Shown piece after piece: positions 22,375-34,079 of a DNA stretch of 64,000 nt. This DNA is from Oidiodendron maius Zn. Taxonomy: Eukaryota; Ascomycota; Leotiomycetes; Myxotrichaceae. Numbering within the stretch: position 1 is the stretch's first letter; every line of letters starts with the position of its first letter. The notes beneath the pieces are model-generated. The model saw only the letters and a list, made by a program, of their open reading frames with translations, had not been told where the DNA came from and made no database searches. Where the stretch lies: NCBI GenBank assembly GCA_000827325.1, contig KN832875.1, forward strand, positions 744,001 to 808,000, read 5' to 3'. The position numbers and the translations under genes were made by a program.

Positions 22375-23807
22375 AAGCCCCACGATCTGGCTTCTCCCCC
22401 TTCCCCGGCACGCGGGCCTGGGGCGGGTTTGAATCTCCCTGTCTCACGGCGCAGCCATGACATCAGTGCAGAAGCCGAGGGCCAGGAGGTGGCAACACTG
22501 GGCGCTGCTCTCCTGGCCGCACGGGACAACGACGGGCGCCAATGGGAGCGGAGGCGACAGGGTCGTTGGAGATGCCCTCACGCGTGTGCGAACGGGGTCG
22601 ACAGCGACGGCTCTCGAGGACGGCCCCTTTCGCCGACCCACGTCACCGTCTCCCGCGGCTGGATCAGATCCCCTCTCCAAATGCCCAGAGCCCGGGTTAG
22701 CTTGGAAGATCGAAGTACCCTTGAACGCCTTGTCCAGAAGGAACTCGCCACTAATGGCCCCGCTAGAGATAACTCTCTGCAGTGCGAGATGTTGAAACTC
22801 GACGGCCCTCCTTGCAGCTACTCTCTTCTCCATGTTGGGTGCATGATGCTCCCAAAAGGATCGCCTGCAGAAAATGTCTTTCCCGAGGACAGACTACCGA
22901 TTCTTGGCTTGTGCGACTCTTCAGCTTCATCATGACATGAGGACCCAATGGTTTGCTGCGTCAGTACCGTTCTCGTGAAACCTACAGTGAAACCTGGAAG
23001 CAACGTGGGAGGAGCAATTTGCATTTTGTTTGCTAAGAGGCACGTTACGTCCCTTTCCTTCCCCTCGCTCGCTGCGCGCTCTGAATGGAGGCAGACCCCC
23101 ATTGTCATCAGCATCCCGATTAAGGGTTCTCTTTCAGCTTCGGGTCGCTTCTCAAAATGACCGTCCCTGGATGGCCCACCTACTAAAAGCGACGAGATAG
23201 CATCTTCGACGGTGTCGCACTCTCTCCCCCAAACCACCTGCCTATCTCTCCCTCTCCCTCTTCCACCTCGTTCATCTCCCTCCCACCAGTTCGCCCGCGA
23301 TCTGAACTGAGCCTCCCCTCCCCCACAAGATCTCAATACCCTGCTTTTACCGTCTCACTTTCTTGATCCCGATGAGACACCTCCATATAATTCTTGGAAG
23401 ACCAATTGACCAGAAATCTCAGGTTTTAAAAAAAGGCGAGACATACTTCGTATATGCTGACAGAAGGGGGCGCCATAAAGGGGCTTAAGCGAGGCTACCG
23501 GCCCGACTCCTTTTCTGCCCATCTTGCTTTCGTCCGGAGGAGATATATTCGATTTGTCAACCTGTCTGCGATTATCTTCACGCAAACTTCACGGGAATAA
23601 TAAAAGGGTTGATCAACGCTGTTTCGCTTATCCAAGGAACTTGGGCCTGTGACGTGCCTGGAGTGACGTGAATTTGATATCTTACGAAACTTGCCGAGAC
23701 ATCCCCATCCGTCGCGACATCAGAGCTTCGCTCATTCCCCACGGGGTTACAACTATTATCTCTGAACAAATTACATTACTGCTAATGGAACTAACCGCTC
23801 CAGCATG

Positions 23808-26601
23808 CTAATTGACGAAGAACCCATCCTCCGCCGTGCCTTGAGATCTCTCTCCCCTGGCCCCGTGCGCGAAGGCGGTATTGTCGAAGCGCGGGACGTC
23901 GAAGGTACCCTCTGGATCCCTCCCTGTACTCATGATATAGTTCTGCACCTTGGTAACCTGATGTCTGATGTCGCCCAGCAGGGTCGCCATGTCCAGTGCG
24001 ACCTTGGGGTTGATCTTCGCACCACTCCTGATAGCCGCCTCGACAACGTGATATCGACTCACGCAATTGCGGAGCATCATGTCGAAGGGTGTGGTGGTGC
24101 TACCTTCCTCCTTGTAGCACTGGATGGTGACTCTGTCCAAATTCTTCCTCCCGAAGAGAAGCCCCTTGATCTCGTTCGAGTAGCCGTGATAGTTGAAATG
24201 GATGGGGCGATCGGAGGTAAAGAGGCTGTCGAATTCTCCCACGGTGAGAGCATGTGGGTGCACAGTCTCGGATTCTAGGATCATGAGATCAGTGACGTTG
24301 ATGACCCGGACCCGGAGGGAGGGGCATATGCGGCGGATGATGGCTGCTGCGACGACAACTTCGAACATGAGCTCCGAGCCGATCCCGACAAGGACCACAT
24401 CCGGATTGAGGCCATCATCGGTGCTACAGAACTTCCACACGCTGGCTCCAGCTTGGCAGTGCTTCTCAGCCTCTTCGACCGAAAGAAAGACGGGCTGCGG
24501 CTGTTTAGAGCCGACCATCAGGTTGACGTAATTCTTCGAGCGGAGACAGTGAGCCACTGTTGAGAGAAAAGTATTCTAGTGCAATTAGCAGGTGCATGGT
24601 CTACAACCATCAAAATAACGTACCGCATCAGGCGGGAGGTAGACACGAGCCGCAGTGGGCTTCAAGTTAAGCACAGCTCCGATGAAGGAGGGATTCTGAT
24701 GGGAAAATCCATTGTGCTCCTGGCGTGTCCAAGTACTGGTCTCTATATAGTTGATGCTGGAGATGTCGGTTCTCCAGTTAGTTTCTTTGGCCATTTTATT
24801 GAACTTGCTGTACTGCACCATCATTGTGTGGATGATACCCAGGAAGCTCTCATAGCTGGGGAAGATTCCAGTTCGACCGGTCAATGTATAGCCCTGCATG
24901 AAGCCCTGGCAGGTATGCTCGCTGAGGATTTCGATGACTCGTCCACCTCTGGCATTGGAAAACTCATCCCATTGGAAATTGCGCCCGGTATGCTCGAAGA
25001 CAGCGTCAATCTTATTGCTTACCAACTCATCCGGAGAGAAGAGTCTAAGAGTCGTTGGGTTATCGACCAACGCTTGATCAATTAGTCTGCCTATTGCTTT
25101 CATGCAGGATTCCTCTGATCCCTTTTCAACACCGAATTTCTTCCAGTCGGGAACCGTCAAGGGCTCATAACACTTGTAGGTTTCAGGGCGCTGGCCAATT
25201 CTCAGGTGCTCGGGTGGTAGTATTGCCTTGATCGAGTCAACGATGTCACCTGACTTGGTGAAGAGTTTGGATGGCCCGTAGGACAGTAGCCAGCTCTGGA
25301 GGTCTGCCAGCTGTCCCTTGTCACTCTTTGCGGCCATCAATGGGACCTGATGAGCGTGGAAGGATCCTTCAACAAATTCTCCGTTGACCTTCTTAGGCCC
25401 GCTCCACCCTTTTGGAGTTCGCATGATCAATACTGGCCACTGAGTTCCTGTATTAGTTTCCATTTTATCATTCCAGCGTAAATTGATACTCACTTTAGGC
25501 TTCATAATAGGTTTTCCAGTGCGGGCTAACTTCTGTATTTTACGGATTTCATTAAGAGCCCACTGCATGCTCGTAGCAAGGTCAAGATCCTAGACTGGTC
25601 AGCAACGATTCCAACTCTTTAACTTGCGCTTACAATAGAGTCCAGATCTTCGACAAATCGGCACTGGTACCCATAGCCTGTAAAGAGCGATGCTAGCTCC
25701 TTGTTATCCATGCACCCATAGATAGTGCGTTCTGATATCTTGAATCCATTTACGTGGACAATAGGAATGACTGCTCCAGACTCAGCTGGATCAATATACT
25801 TCGCGGCATGCCAAGCTGTGGCAGTTGGACCGCTTTCTGCCTCTCCATCACCGACAATACAAGCCACAATTAGGTCTGGCTTGTCCATGACTGCGCCGTA
25901 TGCGACCGACAGAGCATACCCTAGCTCGCCTCCCTCATGAATCGCTCCTGGGGTCTCCGCATTAATGTGGCTGGGGAAACCAGAAGGCGTACTGAAACGG
26001 CTAATGAGATTCGAGAGCCCTTGTTTGTTCATCGAATACTGAGGGTAGAATTTCTCTAAACTTCCTTCCAGCCAGAGGGAGGCCAAGATTGCAGGTGCGC
26101 CATGACCAGGACCGACAACATAAATCAAGTCAAGATCGTTATTGCGAGTAAGGAGATTGAGATGTGCATATACAAGAGTAAGGCCAGGACAAGTTCCCCA
26201 ATGCCCAAGTAATCTAAATTAATTTATGAGTCTCGGAATAATTTGTGAGACTGCTTATAATGTACTAGCAGTACGCACCTTGGTTTTATGTCATCGAAAG
26301 TAATATTTCTCTCAAGTAAAGCGTTTCCGCGGAGAAAGATCATTGCTAACAGAGTTAGTTATGAGACCTGGTAATTGCAGAGGGGGATAAAAAGTGAGGG
26401 TTGACAATGGGCATTTGTCTGGGGAAAAATCTCCCTACCAGCAGCGATGTAATTGCTCGCCCTTCTGAACTCTTCGAGCCCTTGCAGGTCACCATCGCTG
26501 AGCTTCACATTCTGGAGCTTAATTGCCAAATCCGTGACATAATCGGGTATATGGGAAGGTAATGGCTGCGGGTTTGGCCTGTCAATAATCTCTCCGGGCA
26601 T
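23808..26601 (-). CDS. Xylulose-5-phosphate/fructose-6-phosphate phosphoketolase
   Basis: Six exons: complement(join(23808..24575,24624..25439,25494..25589,25634..26213,26279..26345,26439..26601)), 829 aa. This ThDP enzyme cleaves xylulose-5-P or fructose-6-P with phosphate to acetyl-phosphate plus glyceraldehyde-3-P or erythrose-4-P. The translation shows IKPRLLGHWGTCPGL (residues ~75-88), VGPGHGAP (~110-117), the ThDP/Mg motif GDGEAESGP (~198-206) and SFHAHQVP. The Pyr-domain part has WRTDISSINYIETSTWTRQEHNGFSHQNPS over ~500-540, and the C-terminal domain includes FDMMLRNCVSRYHV. All five introns restore phase and family sequence, for example PPDA|NTFLSTVAHCLR. It lies head to head with acetate kinase, which would use its acetyl-phosphate product. 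It is probably cytosolic, as no targeting signal is visible. Confidence 0.96.
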
Positions 26602-27082
26602 TTTAAGATAGTAATCTCTTAATTACTTCTGTATCGTCGTGGTGTGGCACTTCTACAGACGCGTTGTGTGCAGAGACTGGAATATAAACATAGCGGCGGA
26701 ATTGAGCAGCATTGATGTAATTCATGCAGGGCATTAACCGTACCAAGGATAATACCGCATGCCGTCACAAAAGTGGCAGCGGGGCCTCGAAGGCCTCCTC
26801 CCGCGTTGTGCTCCAGAAGAAGGCGAGAGGAAGTGTGATGTGGTGGTGGCGTGAGGTGGTGGTGGCGTGAGGTGGAATGAGGGGCTGCAGGGACTCGAAC
26901 GTCATACCCTGATTTTCCTCCAAATTCCTGGATGTGAGAGAAGAAGAGGGGTCTGCAAGGATCAAGAAGAAAAAAAATATTCTCGATCTCATGAAACCAC
27001 ATTGCACGAGATGTCCTCAAATAATCAATTGTGGATGTGATTGCGAGTGGGTAACATCTCGTAGGCATTTGAACTTCTCACA
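26602..27082. promoter_or_regulatory. Bidirectional promoter region of phosphoketolase and acetate kinase
   Basis: 481 bp separate the two start codons. It contains a GTGGTGGTGGCGTGAG-type direct repeat at about 26838-26874. The arrangement suggests coordinated transcription; no specific regulator site is claimed. Confidence 0.6.
26838..26874. repeat. Direct repeat in the phosphoketolase/acetate kinase promoter
   Basis: The unit GTGGTGGTGGCGTGAG occurs twice in tandem in the 481-bp divergent promoter. It may be a simple-sequence expansion or a regulator site. Confidence 0.7.
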
Positions 27083-28390
27083 ATGTCGAAAATAATACTC
27101 TCCATCAACGCCGGGTCCAGCTCTGTCAAAATCTCCGTATTCTTGGCCTCGCATGGCCAAGAACCTGTGGAGTTGGCCGAGACCCAGGTCGATGGCTTGA
27201 CTGCCCCCCCTCCTCGATTAAGTTATACCAGGGCCGGAGGCCGCATTGCCAAAGGGAGGGACATTGACAAGGCGATATCTTCCCAAAATGATGCCTTCCA
27301 ATACATGCTCGGCGAGTTGATTAATGATCCAGGTTTTAAGGAGATAAATAGCAGGGAAGATATACCCATTGCGTGTCACAGAGTGGTGCACGGCGGCGAT
27401 TTTGATCGACCACAACTTATAACGCGAGCCACGTACAACCAGCTCGAAGATCTCACCGATCTAGCACCTCTGCACAACTCGTCAGCGCTCGAGATTGTCA
27501 GATTCTGCATCAAGGAATTGCCCAAGACCAGGAATGTAGCTGTGTTTGACAGCCAGTTCCATCAATCGATTCCGGAGCATATCCGAACATACCCTATCAA
27601 TCAAGAGATCGCGAAGAAGAATAAGTTAAGGAAGTATGGGTTCCACGGCATCAGTTACTCATTCATCACGCGAAGCGTGGCTCAGTTTCTCGGCAAGAAG
27701 CAGGACCAGACAAATCTGATAATCCTACATCTGGGAAGTGGTGCCAGTGTATGTGCCGTGAAGAAAGGGAGGAGCTGGGATACTAGCATGGGATTGACAC
27801 CGTTGGCGGGCCTACCTGGTGCTACAAGGAGTGGAAGCTTGGATCCCAGGTATTCTCCCTTTGTCAAGTAATGCGGGAGGAGAGCTGATAGATAATTCTA
27901 CAGCTTAGTCTTCCATTACGCAACAAACGTAGGAAAACTCTCCCCATCCTCGACGGGGAGTCTTCACATCTCTCGAGCAGAAGAGATACTGAACAAGGAG
28001 TCAGGGTGGAAGTCTATAACAGGAACCACCAATTTTGGAGACATCGCATCTTCTGATGACCCCGATAAGAAACTTGCGTTCGAGATCTTTGTAAATAGGA
28101 TCTCGGGCTATGTGGGGAATTATTACGTCTCTTTGCATGGAGAAGTTGATGCACTGGTATTCGCCGGCGGGATCGGCGAAAAGAGCGACAAGTTGAGACA
28201 GAGAGTTACGGATGATATAGGTTGCTTGGGGTTTGTAGCTGATAAAGACTTGAATCGAAAGCCGATTGAGGACGTGGTTCAGGAGATAGGCGAGAATGGC
28301 GCAAGGCATCGGACTTTCGTCTGCCGGACAAATGAGCAGTTTGAAATGGCACGATACTGCGCTGTCAACGAAGAGCTTTTTAACGGATAG
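27083..28390 (+). CDS. Acetate kinase
   Basis: Two exons, join(27083..27849,27904..28390), 417 aa. It interconverts acetyl-phosphate plus ADP with acetate plus ATP. Family signatures are SINAGSSSVKISVF (residues 7-20), CHRVVHGGD (98-106), AVFDSQFHQSIP (153-164, where many members have FDTAFH), YGFHGISY (185-192), HLGSGASVCA (216-225) and, in exon 2, FAGGIGEKS. The 54-nt intron joins SGSLDP-AG|C to give SLVFHYATNVGKLSPSS, as in homologues. It is divergently paired with phosphoketolase, so together they form a route from pentose or hexose phosphates to acetate and ATP. Acetate kinase is uncommon in eukaryotes. An ancient bacterial origin is commonly considered but is not shown by this sequence alone. 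Confidence 0.96.
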
Positions 28391-28738
28391 GAGGAAGGCA
28401 CTATATGTTGCCGGGAACTTCTATGTGGGTAATAGCTGATTGCGTCGGTTTATTGCATATATGCTACAAATGCTAACACCAAGACGCGCTATTCATATGT
28501 AATTAAAAAGTTCATTCACACTTGCAAAGGAGCTAACTTTTGGCTCTCCCTGCTTTCCGTGGCGCTATGCTGCCAATACTGAGCCGATGCTGAGCAATTC
28601 CCAGTGGTATAAGTCGACGCAGATCCATATTTCATAACGCCTATTGCACCTCTGCACACTATCCATACCGTATCCTTGACGTGGTAAAAGTACCTACGTT
28701 CATGTCCTAACCGATTCTGTTGCTGTCGTAGCTTTGCC
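28391..28738. other. Convergent 3' flanks
   Basis: 348 bp between the stop codons of acetate kinase and the GST-fusion gene. No gene was seen. Confidence 0.6.
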
Positions 28739-30941
28739 TTATGGTAGGCCGTAACCTCCATTAATTGCATCGGCGAGCTCCGATGTATTTGGGCGATTCT
28801 GGGCATAACGTTCGTAACTATCGATGTACAGTTCATCCAAGCTTGTTGTTGCCTTTACGTGCTCATTATTTTCCACGGCATCTATCCACCGCGCCCACCG
28901 GCTGCCTGGAGTCGGATTTGGCCAGGAGCGATAATGCTTTAGAACTCTAGATAGTCGAATCATCCAGGGTGCAAACTGGATATCGACAAATGACAAGTGC
29001 GATCCGAGGAAGAATGGCCCGTGTGGGTCACTAACTTCGACAACCTTGCTAATTTCCGCATGAAGCTTCTTTGTATTCTCTGCCTGCTTGCCAAAGTCCT
29101 GGGCTTGCAGAACGCTGTAGAAAGCAGGGATAATTTTACGATTGATCTGTGTCAAGTCAGCATCTAGTGTCTTGGGTGTTTTGCAAGAACATACATGGTC
29201 ACTCCAAAGTCTACAAGAAGCTCGGAGTTGGGCATTTCCTAGTGGCAGGAGGGGCTGTCCTATATTAAGATCCTCCAACTATAGTAATGGTCAACATTTA
29301 TAGATCGGAGGGGAAGAGGGAAGTTGCATACGTATTCCATCAAGACCGTGCTTTCTCCGCATGCCCAATCGCCATGACGGAGAGCAGGTACCAACCCTCG
29401 AGGATTAACCTCAAGAAGAGCTTGTGGTTTCTTATACGGATCAACCTCAATATATTGATATGGTAAACCTTTAGCCTCCAATGCAATCCATACTCGCTGC
29501 ACGAATGGACTAAGCAACATATTAATCAAGCGGCCAAATGAATTGAGGACGCTCTGCTGCTGCCAAGACTCACCAGAAGCAGCTTCCAAACAGCTTTAAT
29601 CCGTCTTCCTTAGAGTGCATCCTAACGGTCGTCAGAGCATTGCCGCTAGCCTTCTTGTGATACGTTTTTTCTTGCTTCAGGGTGTCAGTAAAAAGGCTTA
29701 TTATGGTGGGCTGGCAGGCGCCAAATTCAAGTTGATGCTTCAAGGCTCCAGACAGTGAGAGATAAAAGGCACAAGAGCAAAATACCAACCTGAGTCTTCT
29801 TCTCTTCCTTGTCCCTTTTCATCGAATAACGCTGGACGCTATTCTTCTTAACCCGATCGCTCTCCAATAAGCCATGCTTGTGAGGGCCAGCAACTCCATC
29901 GCTTTTGCCGTTCCCGCCATTACCATTGACACGTTGGATTGTATAGTACCGTTGTCCAGTGGCTCCAGGGTGGTTGGGCGGAATGCCGGAACCGACCGGC
30001 ATCATGCCAAACTGCTGTTGCTGATCCACTACTTGTCCTGGTTGCCCAGGTGCAAAGAAATTATTTGCTTGAGCGTCCGGTTGCGCCCCGTCTGGCGTAA
30101 AGTCTGGTCGTAACATAGCGCCTGGAAAGTATTCTGTAATCTTAATCTTAACATCACAGAGATCGCGTTCTCGGGCAGTGCGCTTGCGCTTCTTCTTATT
30201 CGGGTCGTTGGACTTGGGAGTTCCAGGAGGGCGTCCTTTTAGTCGGCAGTCCCAGTAATGAGAAACAAATGGCTTGCGCTTGTAGCGTTGAGTAGAACGA
30301 TGAGAGTAAACGTTATCAACGTGGGGGAAGTATGTCTCGAACCTGCAACAATGGTTTAAATATGCATCGCTAACACGTTATACAAACACTTACTCTTCCT
30401 CGCTGAGGGTAATTATTTCGTCCACATTGAATAACTTTTGACGCCACTCCGCAAGGTTAGGTGGGTCAACAACGATTTTTGTACTGAGATGGCCATTGCT
30501 CTTTTGATCGGAGCCATCTGGCAAACCAAATATATCGTCCTCCTGCTGTAATCGACCGATTGAATTATGCTGAATAGAGCCAGTCGTCAAGATGCCGAAC
30601 TGTCCGCCTGGGTTACCACTATGTTGATGAGGGGTATGTGGGCCGTTGGTGTTTTGGACTGGGATGGGTCGGTGTCCATGGCTTCGATCAAAGGGGTTTG
30701 GAGGTTGAAACGCATGGGTATTTGGGTCCTGTAGTCGCAGGTCCGCGTGAAATACCGGGTCATGGTCGTCAAGGCCAGCAAGGTCAAGACCGGCTTGAGA
30801 TGCTAGAGTGTGGTGAGACAGATGTGCTTGCCCATGTTGGATTGTCTGAGGAGCTTGCGGCTGCAGCGAGCGGTATGTAGACGGCAGTTGCTGGTGAAGG
30901 ACTGAATCCGCCTCCATTTTGGCAGATTGAGCACGGCGCAT
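28739..30941 (-). CDS. AT-hook-like basic protein fused to omega-like glutathione S-transferase
   Basis: Model complement(join(28739..29146,29195..29278,29332..29509,29574..29674,29790..30342,30394..30941)), 623 aa. The C-terminal ~240 residues are a thioredoxin-fold GST with a Cys-Pro-Phe active site (LKLFGSCFCPFVQRVWIALE), [26 protein letters not shown] and an alpha-helical domain ending AINGGYGLP. Upstream is a Gln/His/Pro-rich region, then FETYFPHVDNVYSHRSTQRY, KPFVSHYWDC, GRPPGTPKSNDPNKKKRKR (AT-hook-like plus nuclear signal-like) and DVKIKITEYFPGA. The joining intron (29675-29789) has a GTTGGT donor, a CTGAC branch site and an AAG acceptor; it yields KKTQ|QEKTYHKKASGNALTTV, in frame with the GST. 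Alternative: two genes, with the upstream one ending at 29727 and the GST starting at ATG 29620. The upstream start (30941 or 30917) is uncertain, and another 5' exon is possible. Confidence 0.68.
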
Positions 30942-31218
30942 TCGTTTCTTTGGAGCCCCTGGTGGTTTGACGCTGCTTTACGACGACGTTGTTTCGAGGC
31001 TGCACGATCCCCCTCTTAGGTTAGCGGGAGGCGGCAGTAACTGCTGAGGCATCAACATTTGCTGCTCAAGGATACTGTGAAGATTATCTAAGTGCAAGAA
31101 ATCCTCTTGAATTATTTGATATCATTAATAGATCTATGCTAGCTGGATATCCACTACTCAAACAACATATGAATTACAAAATCTCAGCAGCCACCACCAC
31201 CGACATACGCGTGCAAGT

Positions 31219-34079
31219 TTACGTACTCGGCTCGGGAGCACTGTGAGCAGAACCTCCCCTCATGGAAGACTTGGCGGCGCCAGTGTATTCCAAGAACGGA
31301 ATAGTTATGCCGTAGCTTTGTGTCCGCCCATCCTTATCATGCTGGTCTTTCTCGACTCTGATGCAGACATCGAGACTACCATCAGTGGCCTTGCCATGCC
31401 TCTCACTATCTGCCGCTCTATGCTGTGTTCCTGCATTGGTCTCGCCTATGTGAAGCCATGAGTGCCCATCTTTGACTTTCGACGCCGTGGCAGCTTGCGG
31501 ATCGTCATTGCCATTAGATGCATGCCCGTTAACTGTATTGGCCTGTGCTGCTACGGCCGGTCCATGATTCTCGGTGATCATGGCCCAATTCCGGCTCGGC
31601 ATTGTAACATGATTGAAGCGTGCAGTCCTGACCTCCTTGCCAGGATCCTTGTCAAAGAAGTTCATAAGGGTTTCATCCGTGTCGTCATCCAAATGGTGAA
31701 TCTTATTTCTTCTTGCTAGAAGGTTGGCAACCGCTTGGGGCGGAGGCTTGTTCACTATGGCAGAAGAGATGATATTTGTGATATATCGATGGTCATTTAG
31801 AACAGGTATCTGCAGTTCGGGATTGGAGTAAAAACGGCCAACCGCCGCCAGATGGACATCTCCACCAAGGATAGTAATGCGGACGGAGAATTCGGAGGCA
31901 AGAGTTTGGAGTTGGTGAACAAGATAGGCGCGCTCCTTTTTATGAGTTCGGGCTGTGTAGTGGTCGTCCAGATCATCCAACAAATCGACACCTCCGTCGA
32001 ATGAGTTGAAGAAACTACCACCTATTAAGGATGAGTATCGATCAATTCAACAACAGCGATAGGAATCACTTACCAAATCCAAATCTTTTGTTAAGAAATT
32101 TCAACGGACCCATCAAGGGACTCGAAAAGATATTCTCAAGCCAGGTCAATCGCTAACACAGTTAGTGAGAATGCAAAAGGCGCGTGTCAGAAAATACTAA
32201 CTGGGTACGCGATGGGAATTCCCAATAGAACTATCAGATGGCGTATGGGCGATGGCGAAGATTGGGCTGCCTCAAGCTCGTAGCGCAAGCGAGAGAATAT
32301 TATTTGGTAAGTCTCTGGATAGTTGACTTGCCTTCGAGTACGCTGAAAATGTCAGTTTGGCCAGTTTTATCATCGCAAAGCATACCTCTGTTCGAGCATC
32401 AATTCCAAAGAAGGCAATCCGAGCGCCAAGTCTAGCATATATACTACGAGAATGTTCTGCCACATACGGCTTCAAATACATTAGCATGTATGGTATATTC
32501 ACAACTTTTGACTTACTCCAGGCTTGGGACCGATAATATAGCTAGGATCGGTAGTCTTTTCTTCAAGGACAAAGGTGTTTTCTAGTTGCCTTGGATCAAC
32601 AATACCATCTGTAGTAGAGGCTCCTTCGGGTAGATCTAGAAAATCTCAGCACAGCCCTATTGTACATGCTAGACTATCCCACCTGATGTGTAAGTCGAAA
32701 CTGGTGGCGCAAGATGATGCTGGAATAGCAGGTAGTATTTGTGGGCCACACCTCCGATACCACGGAAGACGTCGCACTGCATGAAGTCGTCGACGTAGGA
32801 GCCGAACCCGTCAATTATCTGTTGGATTATTAGTTTAGCCGCGCAAGAGATACAACTGGTAGTTTCTCAGTCGTCAGAAGAATCAACCAACATCATGATC
32901 ATCCCATATATTCAATTGCGGGATCTGTCCATTTGCAGCGGAAAAGGGTTCCGTCCCGTACCTGAAGTGAATTAGCTAGCTACATTCTTATCGAGGCTCA
33001 ACCTCAACAGTTTCAAACTCACCATCTAATATAATTATTCACATAGAACTCGTCACAGCTCTTCCGCAATTCTTCATGAAAAGGGAAATCTCTCCTCTTT
33101 TTGGGATTGGCGATATCCGTCCAAGGTCTCAATGGGCCAGTTACCCTGATGCCATCATTATAGATCTGATCACCGCCCCCAATCCTACAATCACTTAGTT
33201 AGAGAATCATACCTCTGATCACGACACTTACATGACATGAAAGGGAGACTTTGCGTGTACTCGTCCAACATCATTCCAGAGAGCTGGGCCGCTCCATGCA
33301 GCCTCATCCGTTCCGACACTGAAACCATTGCACGAGTGGAACATTATCCTCATGGAATCAGAAATGGCCGGAACGAAAAAGCTCTGCCTATCGGTCTTCA
33401 TGCCATGTGTGAAGGTGAGCCCTGGTATGCTATAGACACAGCGTAGTTCTACCTGTTGCATAGGGACCTGTAAACTGAATCGCCAGAATGTATGGCGAGG
33501 ATCGGAATACAACCTTGTGCCATGAACGATTGTCTGTTCACTCCCTTCGCTCTCTGCTAGTTGAGCACCTGAAGTAGATTCTAACCCATCTATTAACGAA
33601 ATCTGCGGCGCAATCGATCCTGATATTTGCGTGCGAGCACCTGTCTTCAATCTCAGCTCGGGAACAGACGTGTCGCCCAACTCTCCACCTTTTGTCACAA
33701 TTAAGACGCTTCCAAACCACGTCGCATTTTCCATGCGCCTATAGTTCAGCAGTGGTCCACACACCACTTCTGTGGTGGCTCCGTTGGCCTGGACGGTCTG
33801 CGCCGGACGTGTTCCTCGTGCAGCTCCCCCAGCGACAGCTATAGGTGTGTATCTGGGCCCCGACGCTGAAGAAGTGGGCTCGTGTTTCGGTTCTACTCTC
33901 GACCCTTTAAGGAAATCCGAGAGATCTCCTGTGTCACCCCTTTGATCTGCATCGCGCGGAGCTTGAGCTGCGTGCTTCGCGAAGGATGTCGATTCTTGAT
34001 GGCGCCAGCGATTCTGAGAGGCGTGGGTGCCGGAATGGTCGCGCCCATGGCGGATGTTGTCGCCCAGGTGAGAGGCCAT
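31219..34079 (-). CDS. PhoD-like metallophosphatase
   Basis: Nine exons: complement(join(31219..32021,32074..32152,32202..32342,32386..32469,32517..32635,32683..32818,32892..32961,33023..33184,33232..34079)), 813 aa. PhoD-like enzymes hydrolyse phosphate esters with metal ions; the substrate here is unknown. Metal-site motifs are MIGGGDQIYNDGI (around 283-295), LNIWDDHD (353-360), ARTERTRRQVNYPETYQ and ITILGGDVHLAAVGRFY (596-612). The N-terminal ~110 residues are polar and probably disordered. There is no clear signal peptide, unlike secreted bacterial PhoD, so an intracellular location is likely. Every join keeps phase and rebuilds family sequence. The exact 3' end could differ: a GTACGT donor-like site overlaps the stop region, so one more exon cannot be excluded. 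Confidence 0.88.

Larger units (their letters stand above)
20717..23807. promoter_or_regulatory. Long (3.1 kb) gene-free region upstream of the C2H2 gene
   Basis: No supported coding sequence on either strand; the many open frames are mutually overlapping and low-complexity. The region is GC-rich with CT/GA-biased stretches (20820-21060, 23220-23330), two adjacent period-9 repeats, a G-tract cluster, a CATCGCA-rich simple-sequence tract and a full palindromic TGACGTCA site. The 3' end of the phosphoketolase gene abuts its right side. A long upstream leader, a non-coding RNA or an extended regulatory region are all possible. Confidence 0.55.

Noticed and set aside
26885-26905. tRNA-like B-box on the minus strand (GGACTCGAACG)
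   Set aside because: It resembles a T-arm, but no A-box or cloverleaf partner is found at the right distance, and the surrounding sequence cannot pair as an acceptor stem.
29727-29789. C-terminal hydrophobic tail of the gene upstream of the GST (a possible tail anchor)
   Set aside because: It is better explained as intron sequence read through, since a donor, branch site and acceptor lie here and splicing gives a longer in-frame protein. Kept only as an alternative.
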